From assembly GCA_903813345.2 (NCBI GenBank), contig CAIIXF020000007.1, forward strand, positions 9,429,730 through 9,493,729: a stretch of DNA of 64,000 bases, read 5' to 3'. Within the stretch, counting starts at the first letter, position 1; the number at the start of each line of letters is the position of its first letter. Source of the DNA: Owenia fusiformis (Eukaryota > Annelida > Polychaeta > Sabellida > Oweniidae). This document shows positions 38,901 to 47,610 of the stretch, piece by piece. The position numbers and the translations under genes were made by a program. Below the pieces are notes generated by a model. The model was not told where the DNA came from. It was given only the letters and a program-made list of their open reading frames with translations, and did no database searches.

Positions 38901-41900
38901 CCCCCCATGGGCTAAAATTTGGACCCCTACTATATAATTGGGCAAAAACTCAAAAAATACTCAGTGGAATGTTTCCAAATTACTAAGTTATATTGGTATA
39001 GGCTAACTGAATGTATGATAAAAAATTCATGTCACATGGTTAACTGGTTACCATGGAAATGGATAAAACATGCCCTTCGGGTGTCAATTTTCAGGCCAAT
39101 TTTTCAGGACTGACAGAGTCATTTCATGCATATTTTGTCACCAATGTGTTAGGAAGGGTTAAAATGTCAATAGAAAACTTCTATAATATATAAGCAACAA
39201 TTGTATGTAAAGATCAGTCCACAAAACCTCAGATTTTGGCCTTGTATTGGTCCATGACTTATACAGGGGTCTATTTCATAGACTCGAGCTCCCACATTGG
39301 ATGGATGCTATAACTTTTGAAATAATGGAGATACAGGTCTCATGTTTTCAGATCTTCATAAATGGTTAGTTTTAAGTATTTTATTTTACTTTGGGAGCTG
39401 ACATGTGATGGGTTGCCATGGTAACCAGGGTTTTAGGGAAATTCCGACCCCCACATTGGATGGATGCTATAACTTTTGAAATAAGGGAGATACAGGTCTC
39501 ATTTCTTCAGATCTTCAGATCTTCATAAATGGTTGGATTTAAGTATTTTAATATACATTTGGAGCTGGTGTATGATTGGTTGCCATGGTAACCAGGGTTT
39601 TAAGGAAATCCTGACCCCGACATTGGATGGATGTTATAACTTTTGAAATAAGGGAGATTCATGTCTCATTTTTTCAGATTTTTGACAATGATTGATTTAA
39701 AGTATTGATTTAGACTTTGGGAGCTGAAATTTGATTGGTTACCATGGAAATCAGGGTTTTGTTGAAATTCAGACCTCCACAATTGATGAGCACTATAACT
39801 CTTAAATACAGCCAGATAAGATAATCTTTTCAGATGTAAGATAATAATAATATGTGTGTATTGTATTAGACTTTGGAAGCTAGGATTTATTTGTCTGCCA
39901 TGGTAACCATGTTTCATTGTCATGGTAACTGCTGTTTTCGTTTTCAGATTCACCTTTATTCTAGATAGGTCAATACATGACATGAAATACCAAATTGCTC
40001 AAAGTTACCATTTTATTCTTAATTTTGTTTTTTTTCTATTTTATATGATTTACATGCTCATGACTCAATAATACTAGAGATGCAAACATTGTTTGGCTCA
40101 TAAAATATCAAATACTAGTGAACAATACATGTATGTCTTACAATATTGCCTTATTCCATACGACTAGTTCTTACAAAAGTTCTGACTCCCTAATTTGTTC
40201 ATTTGAACTCATCATTACTGTTTTCATTTAGCACAATTTCCGCTTAACATCAATTTCTGTTGGAATGAAGGATTGTTTTGACCATTCTGGAGATAAGGAA
40301 CCTCAGGGGATATAGTCCATTCATGCAGTATTGGACTTGGCAGAATGGGTTAAGACTGGTCCCTGTGGGTTCACTGTATATAAAATTGGCTGGGGTCCAA
40401 GGCTGAACCCTCAGATATCAATATGTTCCCATCCAATCTGTCAAATTTGAATGTGTTCCGATATCAACCAAAATAATGCCCAAAAGCCATACCAAATGCC
40501 CAAATATATGACCAGTGCCATACCAAATATCCAGATATGAAAACATGGCCATTCAAAATTTCTAATGCCTCGAGAAGAAGGCAGATCATTGAGGAAAACA
40601 ACCAAAAACAACCTCACATTAAGGATATACTAGATCAATGCCATACATGTGCAACAAGTGAGGGGCAACATATTTTTCACAACCATTCCCAAATCCGACC
40701 ATTGCTATACCTCTCAAGTCATAATTTGGAGAGCATTCTCTTACCAGATCCTAAAATTTGGGTCCATTGCCATATCAAATGTCAAAAGTAACCCACCTGA
40801 GCTGAGGATCCCCTCAAGGTTTATATACAGTGAACTCCTGGGAAACGGGGGGGGGTAATGTTTCCACTTCCAAATATAAGTTTTATCATCCATCCTCTTC
40901 AAATGTTATAATGAGCAATCATTACAAGATGGAAGAGTTCATCATTTAATTCATTGCATTATATTAGCTGCTATGAAAGCAGTCAAGGACCAATCTTGAA
41001 AGATGGGAAGAGTTGAAATGTCAACACCTCCATAAGTGAGGGCAGGACTGTTCTGTTTTGGAGAATATCTTATGTGAAACAGCTCATATTGTTATCTATT
41101 GATGTAAGTTCCAAATATATTTTTGTTATTCTGCTGTACTTTTACTGGTGAACAATTCAACTTTGGATTTTATTGTGTCAGGAATTTCTATATTGATTCC
41201 TATTATGAAGAAAATAACCTTAAGAACCTCAACTGATGTGAACTCTGTCCCATTAGATGTCAGAAGCTCAACCCAACCCCTGTAGCTGCAAACCTAGGTC
41301 CTGTGTGAAGCTATATTAGCCTTCAATGCGTTTACTGGATCAGATTCCTCCAGTGCAGAAATACAACAAAACAGCAGAAATAGAAAAATAACTGCCACTA
41401 ATAGATTACGAGATGAGCTGTTTCCCATGAGATACAGAAAAAAACAGAACAGTGCTGCCCTCACTTATGAAGGTGTTGACATTTTCTTTCACATTTGAAG
41501 AGGGTAAATTATCAAACCTATGTATGGACACATTCCCACCAGCCTAAACCCAGCTCTACCATTATGCCCAACACTGCATGAATGAACTGTGAATTCCCCG
41601 ACGAATCTTTAACACAAGAATGGTCAAAAGAATCCTTCTTTCCCATAGAAATTGTTGATATTTTTAATTAAGAGGCAATTGTGGAAGATGAAAACGATAA
41701 TGATGAGTAAAAACAAGTTGGGAGTCTGAATATGTGTGAGAACTAGTAGAATGGAATGAGGCTATACTGTCAGACAAACAGGATAAATTGCTGAAATAAA
41801 GAGCAAAATGATAATTTTGAGCATTTTGGTATAAAATGTTGTGAATTGACCATTCTCAAATGAAGGTAAGACTGAAATAAAAAATTAGGGGTACCATGAC

Positions 41901-44168
41901 GATAAAACATGGTTACCATGGCAATCAAGTAAATGCCATGCTACAAAGTCTAATTCAATACACAAATCTAATTAATTTTTAAGATCTGAAATGATGATAT
42001 CTGTATCTGCTTGAATTCAAACGTTAAAGCATTTATCAATTGAGGAGGTCCAAATTTCAATAAAACTCTAGTTACCATGGTAACCAATCGAATTTCAGCC
42101 CCCAAAGTCTAATTTAATATTTATAATCAATCATTGTCTAAGATCTGAAATAATGAGACATGTATCTCCCTTATTTCAAAAGTTATAGCATCCATCCAAT
42201 GTAGGGTCGGAATTTCCCTAAAACCCTGATTACCATGGCAATCAATCATATGTCAGCTCCCAAAGTAAAATAAAATACTTAAAACTAACCATTTATGAAG
42301 ATCTGAAAAAATGAGACCTGTATCTCCATTATTTCAAAAGTTATAGCATCCATCCAATGTGGGAGCTCGAGTCTATGAAATAGACCCCTGTATAAGTCAT
42401 GGACCAATACAAGGCCAAAATCTGAGGTTTTGTGGACTGATCTTTACATACAATTGTTGCTTATATATTATAGAAGTTTTCTATTGACATTTTAACCCTT
42501 CCTAACACATTGGTGACAAAATATGCATAAAATGACTCTGTCAGTCCTGAAAAATTGGCCTGAAAATTGACACCCGAAGGGCATGTTTTATCTATTTCCA
42601 TGGCAACCAGTTAACCATGTGACATGAAATTTTTATCATACATTCAGTTAGCCTATACCAATATAACTTAGTAATTTGGAAACATTCCACTGAGTATTTT
42701 TTGAGTTCTTGCCCAATTATATAGTAGGGGTCCAAATTTTAGCCCATGGGGGTAAAATGGCCACAAATTCTAAAAGCTGAAAAACTAAGATCTAATAATC
42801 CATACAAATATGTATAATCATAGTAGTAACATGAAAAATGATGTCCCATAAAATCCCTCTGAACGCACGCCGAAACCCACATTCTGACTGCACTATTCCG
42901 ATCTCGAGCAATTTATGACACCGTTTAGAAGTAATGTTACTTCTATACTGAATTTATTATGTATTTTAGATGCTAGAGAATGCGATTCCAACCCATGTCA
43001 GTCAGGTGGACAATGTACCAGCGGTCTTAACTCCTATACGTGTGCGTGTACAAGTGGAAGATCTGGTGTAAACTGCGAACGAAGTAAGTGAACGCTTGAA
43101 ATCAGTATACCAGCTGGTATTATATTAAGTCCTCGTGTAATAAGATATTATACTCAATAAGAAAGAATTAGTCTAGCTACAAGCCCAAGTCCCTCGTCTA
43201 CTCAACTAAACACCTAGTAGTGGCGAGGAGGTCACGAGGGTTGTAGCTATTGTAGCTAGACTTAAACCGAATGGACAATATTCATTTAACATATTCTTTC
43301 GCACAACATTTTGAAGACCAACTAAAAGAACAAAGGGGATTTTTCTTAAAAGCCCAGGAAGAATATCAATCATTTCCAAACGTTAGAACAATTAAAAAGA
43401 CATATATCATTTTTTTCTTTTAACCAACTTGTACTCTTGTTTTATTCATAAACTGCTGATTTTAGTTTAGTTTCGGAACTCTAAACAAATTGTGTTGCCA
43501 TGGTGTCCTGAAACTCAAATGACCCTGGGAGTGGAACAATATATCTGAGATCTAAAATTGTTATTGTGATCATAATTATATCCATTTATCTGTTTACAGG
43601 TTGCAATGTTAGGACCGACCTTGTATTCATGATCGACACCTCTGGCAGCATTGGCCAAGATAACTTCTACACCATGCTTCTCTTCATACAAGACCTAGTA
43701 CAGAACCTTGAAATTTCCAACGGGAATGTAAGGATTGGCGCTTTCCTGTTCTCCGATCAAGCTCGAAAAGTTTTCGATCTTAACACTTACACGACAAACA
43801 AAGGAGAGATTCTTAATCATATTGGAGCCATTGAATATGATAAAGGAGCCACAAATACCCCAGCAGGATTTGAGATGATGAGAAGTATGTTCCAGGCGGG
43901 AAATGGTGCTCGCGGTGGAGTACGCCGTATTGGACTTTTAGTAACTGATGGAAGACCAACTGTTCGAGAATTTGAAACATCAGACCAGGCAAGAACCACA
44001 AAGGATCAAAATATTCGCCTCGTCTCTATCGGTATTGGGAATGAACTTGACCAGACCCAATTAAATGACATGTCATCTCAACCTTCTTCCAGCAACGTTT
44101 TTAGAGTTGCCGATTTTGCTTCTCTAGATTCCTTGAGAGAACAAATATCTGTTCTATTATGCTCTTAG
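20903..44168 (+). CDS. Secreted MAM / 5xVWA / 2xEGF protein, 19 exons
   Basis: Exons: 20903-20972, 23205-23354, 25001-25201, 25569-25772, 27846-28100, 28599-28697, 29246-29482, 30068-30409, 30712-30827, 31424-31547, 31890-32030, 34000-34138, 35524-35689, 35990-36110, 37188-37301, 37518-37868, 38334-38549, 42970-43083, 43600-44168. All introns are GT-AG, phases agree at every junction, and the sum is 3729 nt (1242 codons plus stop). Order: signal peptide (about 1-20), MAM (27-197), VWA1 (210-403), VWA2 (407-597), VWA3 (600-786), calcium-type EGF (789-825), VWA4 (828-1014), EGF (1017-1052), VWA5 (1055-1240). All five VWA domains keep the metal-binding DxSGS box and the later TDG Asp. There is no membrane segment or GPI signal, so the protein is probably an extracellular matrix or adhesion protein like matrilin or collagen VI; no exact orthologue is claimed. 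Most module-bounding introns are phase 1, as expected from exon shuffling. Confidence 0.92.
20955..21500 (+). repeat. Minisatellite of the exon-1 splice donor
   Basis: The exon/intron boundary words ACATCAGCACAAATTACAA then GTAAGTATACAT are repeated many times in degenerate form down intron 1. Examples lie near 20990-21020, 21093-21115, 21122-21150, 21225-21255, 21270-21300 and 21395-21410. Units are roughly 40-60 bp and vary in length. Several retain TTACAAGTAAG, an apparently good donor site, so the intron begins with decoy 5' splice sites copied from the real one. Confidence 0.8.
21661..21776 (-). repeat. 116-bp repeat, inverted relative to 31058-31173
   Basis: It contains GGTGACATAAATACAACTC, CTCATTATCATATACGCAAT and CTTGGGGACCATCATTTC. 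The other copy lies in intron 9 in the opposite orientation and is nearly identical. No termini or coding sequence are seen. Confidence 0.9.
22236..23032 (+). mobile_element. Composite inverted-repeat element, copy 1 (~797 bp)
   Basis: It starts CTATCACACCAAACTAGTTC and ends GAACTAGTTTGGTGTGATAG. A further GTTTGGTGTGATAG end lies inside near 22634-22647, so the element is two hairpin units (about 412 and 385 bp) fused. The interior is unusually dense in CGTTC/GAACG and ACGTC/GACGT words on both strands. A second, inverted copy is at 34514-35312. There is no transposase; the superfamily is unknown. Confidence 0.85.
23205..25772 (+). CDS. Exons 2-4: MAM domain
   Basis: Exons 23205-23354, 25001-25201 and 25569-25772. 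Landmarks of the family are SCGFEG at the start, [22 protein letters not shown], then [20 protein letters not shown], a [20 protein letters not shown] block and, at the end, [22 protein letters not shown] and [10 protein letters not shown]. All boundaries are phase 1. A Gly/Ser/Thr-rich linker ([11 protein letters not shown]) leads to VWA1. MAM domains mediate homophilic or heterophilic adhesion; the partner here is not known. Confidence 0.93.
23482..23646. repeat. Foldback hairpin in intron 2
   Basis: The arms are about 57 bp each (23482-23538 against 23590-23646), sharing CAGAATAAAAT and ATAAATCAT words in inverted orientation. A smaller nested hairpin (AAAGACCGAAATCGC with GCGATTGAGGTCTTT) forms the tip. 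Confidence 0.7.
23877..24851. mobile_element. Mariner-like element, 975 bp
   Basis: The termini are CAGGGTGACCCAAAAAAAAT and its inverse, with TA target duplications at 23875-23876 and 24852-24853. Inverted repeats run about 190 bp inward. The minus strand at 24279-24013 encodes the end of a DDE transposase ([19 protein letters not shown], then [12 protein letters not shown]). The gene is not complete, so the element is non-autonomous. It lies in intron 2 and is probably harmless to splicing. Confidence 0.88.
25773..27845 (+). other. Intron 4 of the MAM/VWA gene, no second gene recognised
   Basis: A 156-codon open frame at 25971-26441 is long for this base composition but shows no domain, has no splice or promoter context, and is treated as chance. 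A 14-bp perfect stem (CGTAAAATCCCTAC with its inverse) lies at 27102-27160. Near 26800-26880 there are short inverted words around GGTAATACCCAGG. Confidence 0.5.
27846..29482 (+). CDS. Exons 5-7: VWA1
   Basis: Exons 27846-28100, 28599-28697 and 29246-29482. The MIDAS pieces are DFSGS, the threonine of GSTNLAGGL and the Asp of CITDG. The domain ends in [12 protein letters not shown] and a TCK cysteine. Introns interrupt just before GSTN and just before the TDG strand, both phase 1. Exon 5 has two acceptors six bases apart (TTCCAG, then CTTTAG), which would add or drop two residues. A MITE ends about 35 bp before exon 6. Confidence 0.92.
28338..28563. mobile_element. Short MITE (~226 bp) next to exon 6
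   Basis: The ends CGGGTGGCCCAAAAATCCAA and an inverse ending TTTTTGTCATCCTG, with CCTCCATTTC near the left, mark a short, internally deleted relative of the 23877-24851 family. It ends about 35 bp before the exon 6 acceptor, so it may supply part of the branch-point region. Confidence 0.65.
30068..31547 (+). CDS. Exons 8-10: VWA2
   Basis: Exons 30068-30409, 30712-30827 and 31424-31547. DESGS, the Thr of AATAISDAL and the Asp of FITDG form the MIDAS set. FAIGVGTE is split from [10 protein letters not shown] by a phase 0 intron. The same intron, at the same place and phase, occurs in VWA3, which suggests that VWA2 and VWA3 arose by tandem duplication. The domain starts and ends with the usual paired cysteines (STCG and ASCET). 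Confidence 0.92.
31058..31173 (+). repeat. 116-bp repeat, second copy
   Basis: The inverse of 21661-21776, located in intron 9. It starts CCGGTGTGAAAGAAATGATG and ends GTATTTATGTCACCATA. The high similarity of the two copies suggests recent dispersal or a shared parent element. Confidence 0.9.
31890..36110 (+). CDS. Exons 11-14: VWA3
   Basis: Exons 31890-32030, 34000-34138, 35524-35689 and 35990-36110. [15 protein letters not shown] and VVTDG form the MIDAS set. This is the most interrupted of the five VWA domains, with introns in phases 1, 2 and 0. The phase 0 intron after SIGIGKE matches that of VWA2. The domain ends AICNG and runs directly into the EGF exon. Introns 11 (2.0 kb) and 12 (1.4 kb) hold no other gene; intron 12 holds the second composite inverted-repeat element. 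Confidence 0.92.
32031..33999 (+). other. Intron 11, nothing recognised
   Basis: AT-rich sequence with no clear repeat termini and no conserved coding frame on either strand. Confidence 0.5.
34514..35312 (-). mobile_element. Composite inverted-repeat element, copy 2 (~799 bp)
   Basis: This is the reverse complement of the element at 22236-23032 with only scattered differences, including the internal end at about 34902 (CTATCACACCAAACAAGTTG). It lies in intron 12, so exons 2-12 are bracketed by an 800-bp inverted pair. Confidence 0.85.
35705..35905. mobile_element. Short MITE (~200 bp) in intron 13
   Basis: GGCCCAAAAGACGCCACTTTTTT on the left and AAAAAGCACTTTGTAGAGCCGCCCTGTAT on the right are diverged inverted termini of the family seen at 18794-19396. 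There is no coding content. Confidence 0.55.
36386..37170 (-). mobile_element. 5'-truncated LINE, C-terminal ORF2 fragment
   Basis: The minus strand from 37165 to 36854 encodes about 103 residues with the zinc-binding motif common after the reverse transcriptase of many LINEs ([18 protein letters not shown]) and ends YLARIGVN. The 3' region runs down to an (ATT)n tract at about 36386-36401, which is an (AAT)n tail on the element strand. The reverse transcriptase itself is missing. The 5' truncation point falls only about 20 bp before the acceptor of exon 15. The LINE clade is not determined. Confidence 0.68.
37188..37301 (+). CDS. Exon 15: calcium-binding EGF domain
   Basis: A symmetrical phase 1-1 exon encoding [16 protein letters not shown] then [14 protein letters not shown]. 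It has six cysteines, and the DVDE start with the later Y/F position fits a cbEGF. It links VWA3 to VWA4. Confidence 0.95.
37518..38549 (+). CDS. Exons 16-17: VWA4
   Basis: Exons 37518-37868 and 38334-38549. [14 protein letters not shown] and IITDG form the MIDAS set. A single phase 1 intron falls inside the TDG codon for Gly. The second exon reads [14 protein letters not shown] and ends IADPICNG, much like the end of VWA3. Confidence 0.94.
38760..42893. mobile_element. 4.1-kb foldback element in intron 17
   Basis: The ends are GTGCAGTCAGAATGTGGG and its exact inverse, flanked by TA on both sides (38758-38759 and 42894-42895). The outer arms (38760 to about 39985 and about 41870 to 42893) are very similar over their outermost 400-500 bp. 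The inner arms are more diverged but still pair, for example 41009-41093 with 41400-41485. So nearly the whole 4134 bp is one imperfect palindrome centred near 41.2 kb. The left arm has four ~165-bp tandem modules, the right arm three, and the left arm also has an extra stretch at about 40380-40800. No transposase was recognised. The TA duplication fits a Tc1/mariner or related mechanism, but this is inference. Confidence 0.88.
39293..39960 (+). repeat. Tandem modules (~165 bp x4) with X-box-like palindromes
   Basis: The module is ACATTGGATGGATGCTATAA, GGGAGATACAGGTCTCAT, then GTTGCCATGGTAACCAGGGT. X-box-like sites are at 39412-39426, 39579-39593, 39738-39752 and 39894-39908. The inverse modules in the right arm have sites at 41912-41926, 42071-42085 and 42229-42243. 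The module word order is kept but the spacing drifts. Confidence 0.8.
42970..43083 (+). CDS. Exon 18: EGF domain
   Basis: A phase 1-1 exon encoding [16 protein letters not shown] then [16 protein letters not shown] with six cysteines. The calcium-binding start is weaker than in exon 15. It is preceded by a 4.4-kb intron that is almost all foldback element. Confidence 0.94.
43600..44168 (+). CDS. Exon 19: VWA5 and C-terminus
   Basis: A complete VWA domain in one exon. [14 protein letters not shown] and LVTDG are intact, the [12 protein letters not shown] end is typical, and the reading stops after LLCS. It is the only one of the five VWA domains with no intron. There is no C-terminal membrane anchor. 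Confidence 0.95.
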
Positions 44169-45480
44169 ATTAATAAATTTAACTCACTAACTGATCACAT
44201 GGTGGAATAGTTTTTATATCACTGTCTTAAAAATTGGAACTCTCTCGATTGAAGCTGTAAACTGGTATGTATACGATACGCATGAATGTAAGTAATTATT
44301 GCAGCGCTGTAAGAAAGTCCAAATGTACAGATTTCAGCAAACTAGATCGGAGAAAGCATTATTATTTCATATTTATCTAATTTTTATATAGCATAATGAA
44401 CATGTTTGCACAATACTCACACCATTTACTTATACCCACGGGGAAAAGGGTACATACCCGAGGTCGGTTCAAATATCATTTCAACTAAAAATGACATTCA
44501 CAACTCTTTATTTTTCTTTTGTAAACATTATATATCAATGTGTTATATTTGACCTTAGTATACTTGTGTTATGTTTGCACAGATAACAAACAATTTAGTT
44601 TTCCCTGGTTCTATGAAGAAATGTACTCTAGTGAATGAAATACTATTCAAAATAAGTAGTACTACTTTAAAATTACCATGCGTTGTGCTTCTGAAATGAC
44701 ATCATAATGGAGATAACTGATGCCAAGAAAACAATACCCATATTTGAACCTGAAGAGATGGATTTGAATCTTCCATTGACTCTGTGTCCTCTCCCTTGTT
44801 CACCTACCAGTGGAACATGGGAGTTGTGGCGTCCATGTGGTACTATTTCTGATATTGTAAGAACATAAGTGGTATATTTAAACGGTGACTTGTCCATGTT
44901 CACTCATTGGATATAAAACATAACTAAATTGAAAGAGACCAGTTTTCTACAAGATTCCTAATAATTTCTTTCACATCACGTTATATGTTTGTAATCATTT
45001 ATGAATATGTACAAAATATCATATTTTTATATATTGTACAGAAGTGTCTACTAAATATAGACACTGTTTCAATACAAAATATTATCTCAGCCAGGGATGG
45101 TCATAGAACAGCTTGGGCCTGCTTTGGCAGTAACAAGGCTTGTATGACGCTGCTATATTACTTAACGAACTAAACATCACATTTAGTTATTAAATTATGC
45201 ACTTAACTCCTTTGTTCATTTCTTATTGTTGATCCATTTTAGAATTATGAAAGCTTTTACCAGTTTTAAGTGTAAATAAGAAAAAAACATAAGGTAACCT
45301 AATATATTGGCTAGCTATTATGTACTTTTTTTTAGTTATTATATGATGTACGTTTTAATTTGTGATTGTACATTTTTGTTATAATGAATTTCAAAATTGA
45401 TTGTAAAAATGTTTGTCAGAATAATTTGTAAATAAAAATTGGATTAAGCAACAACATTTTGTATGTCTAACTATTAATTC
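44169..45480 (+). other. 3' UTR and downstream region of the MAM/VWA gene
   Basis: AATAAA occurs four bases after the stop (44172-44177), which is too early to act alone on a normal 3' UTR. A second AATAAA at 45431-45436 is followed by a TTGTATGTCTAAC GU-rich stretch and is a better candidate for the poly(A) site. No gene is seen on the minus strand. Confidence 0.5.
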
Positions 45481-45509
45481 AATTTATTGTATGGTACAAC
45501 AGGCCGTAA

Positions 45510-45990
45510 TTGGATTCAGTCAGTTTCGAAACGACAACCCCAAAATGACCATCTTATCATTAACCCAGTGTGATTAAAAACTAATCAGTTCAAGATTCAT
45601 AATTAAAGTAACCTCCCTGCATAGACAAGACTTTACAGACAAGATTTTAAGACAGAAAAACAAAAATCGCAGCCTTGCCCAGAATGCTCAAAAGCTAATC
45701 AGTTTCGGATTTACATACAAAGAAGGTTTGAAACATATCCATCAAATGGTTCGCCTGGAAACGCGTAGACAAGATTTTAGGATGGAAAATCCAAAACGGC
45801 TGCTTTAACCTTTACCCAAATTAACCAAAAATTAATAATTTCTAAATTTTCATACAATGTAACAGCCCTTAAACAGTTCGTTTCGCACTTCGATAAAGTG
45901 GAACGCCCGTCCGACCGCCCGTTTGCCCGCATCGAACTGATTACAATATAGCACCTGAGGGTTAATAAAAAGATATACAAATAGTAACAT
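45510..45990. repeat. Degenerate ~150-bp module repeat
   Basis: Words such as AGACAAGATTTTAGGATGGAAAA, CTAATCAGTT and AACCTCCCTGCATAGACAAG recur two to three times. The stretch ends in CGCCCGTCCGACCGCCCG, a GC-rich tail common next to this sort of repeat in marine invertebrates. No protein is encoded. Confidence 0.5.
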
Positions 45991-46044
45991 CATAACAACA
46001 TCGTAAATCACACATCTCTTCTATTTGCACAGTCTTGCCTCGAA

Positions 46045-46062
46045 CCCCCCCCCCCCCCCCCA
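46045..46062 (+). repeat. Poly-C run (18 bp)
   Basis: Eighteen cytosines in a row. Length is uncertain in most sequencing data. Confidence 0.9.
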
Positions 46063-46412
46063 AGTGCTGGAGTATACATCAGTCCTTTTTTGACGATAGA
46101 AGATATACCTGTAATGTACTATTTACGTTAAATATAACAAAAAATACACTTATTTAACAGCGTGGGCTTTACGCTGATATATTCAACAATTTAGTAGTAC
46201 AGTAACTTCAGTTATACCAAAGAAATCGAAAATGCTTCATTTAGCTGACAATAAATAATATTACTTAAATCAATTAAATGTAAATTGTAAAGCTTCTTAG
46301 TCCCTGCAGTTTATCTGTTTTTACTTTTATATACTCTCAGAGGACTCGAAGGACTCAATGTTCTACCTAAGTTGTCGAGTCATTATAAAGTGTCCAGGTC
46401 AGATATATAGAG

Positions 46413-46554
46413 ATTATCCTATATGAGGTTCAGGATATTGGGATTATTCCGAGGCCAATATAATATATTTGCCCGAGGGCCGCAGGTCCCGAGGGAAAAT
46501 ATATTATATTGGCCAAGGGATAATCCCAATATCCTGAACCGACTATAGGATAAT
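46413..46554. repeat. 142-bp near-perfect hairpin
   Basis: The arms are about 63 bp each, from ATTATCCTATA to GCCCGAGG and back, with a short loop around GCCGCAGGT. The stem has few mismatches (for example TTATTCC against GGGATAA). Confidence 0.9.
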
Positions 46555-46843
46555 ATGTTTATCCCATACCAATCTTGGTCATCTGGTTCACATTGTTCAA
46601 TCGTGGAAATATTTTAGAATATTCATGTCCAGTTTTGTTTTCTTGGTCGTGGGCGGGTTTTCCTGTTCCCTCAAATATTCCCACATTTATTTTCTCGAAT
46701 TTTTGATTGATTAAGTGGATGCTCCTTCCCTTTTTTAAACCATCAAACAGATCCCGATTGTCTGTGTTTTCACCATTGCCGTGTACAGTCATTACGCGAA
46801 CGTTGCACATTATGAACAAATATGCGAGCGGCGATTATGACGT

Positions 46844-46872
46844 AGCGGGCAGATATACTATATCTGCCCGCT
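46844..46872. repeat. Small perfect hairpin (12-bp stem)
   Basis: AGCGGGCAGATA, loop TACTA, TATCTGCCCGCT. A further partial copy of the arm follows (GGACGTATAGCTATATCTGCC). With the 142-bp hairpin upstream, both may be parts of one foldback element at about 46390-46940. Confidence 0.85.
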
Positions 46873-47011
46873 CGGAGCGGGACGTATAGCTATATCTGCC
46901 TGCTGATGAAAATATAAGTTTTTACAAACCGGCTTTATGTACCTGTAACACGTCCAAGTATGGGATAAAAGTATGTATGCTACCAACGTTTCTGAATGCT
47001 GGGTCTTTATA

Positions 47012-47610
47012 TAGTAATCTTCCGGACAGATATAGCTGTTCTACCAATGAATGTTTTTGAGTCATGATATAGTGTTCCGGACAGATATAGCTGTTCTACC
47101 AATGTTGTTGAGTCATGATATAGTGTTCCAGACAGATATAGCTGTTCTAACAATGTTTTTGAGTCATGATATAATGTTGTTGAGTCATGATATAGTGTTC
47201 CGGACAGGTATGGCTGTTCTTCCAATGTTGTTGAGTCATGATATAGTGTTCCGGACAGATATAGCTGTTCTACCAATGTTTTTGAGTCATGATATAGTGT
47301 TCCGGACAGGTTTAGCTATTCTCCTGGAATGTTTTGAATCGTTATATCGTGATCCGGTCAGACATAGGTATTTCACCCTTGTTAATAGTAATTATAGTGT
47401 TCCTGACAGGTATAGCTATTCTCCTGGAATGTTTTTAATCATGATATCGTGTCCCGGTCAGACATAGCTACAATGTATTCCTCATTTGTTTTTAGTTATA
47501 TGATGTGTTCCGAACATGTATAGCTATTCTTCCATTTTTGAGTCATGATTAGTATCCTGGCGAGATATGTATTCTTCATGACATAGTGTTCCGGTCGGGT
47601 AAAGCTACTC
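47012..47610 (+). repeat. 51-bp minisatellite
   Basis: The unit is GTTCCGGACAGATATAGCTG, TTCTACCAATG, TTGTTGAGTCATGATATAGT. At least five good units are followed by diverged ones. Since 51 is a multiple of three, both strands carry long open frames with 17-residue repeats, which are not taken as genes. Confidence 0.92.

Noticed and set aside
47051-47467. 138-codon frame with 17-residue repeats (and its minus-strand counterpart)
   Set aside because: It is the by-product of a 51-bp minisatellite, open on both strands.
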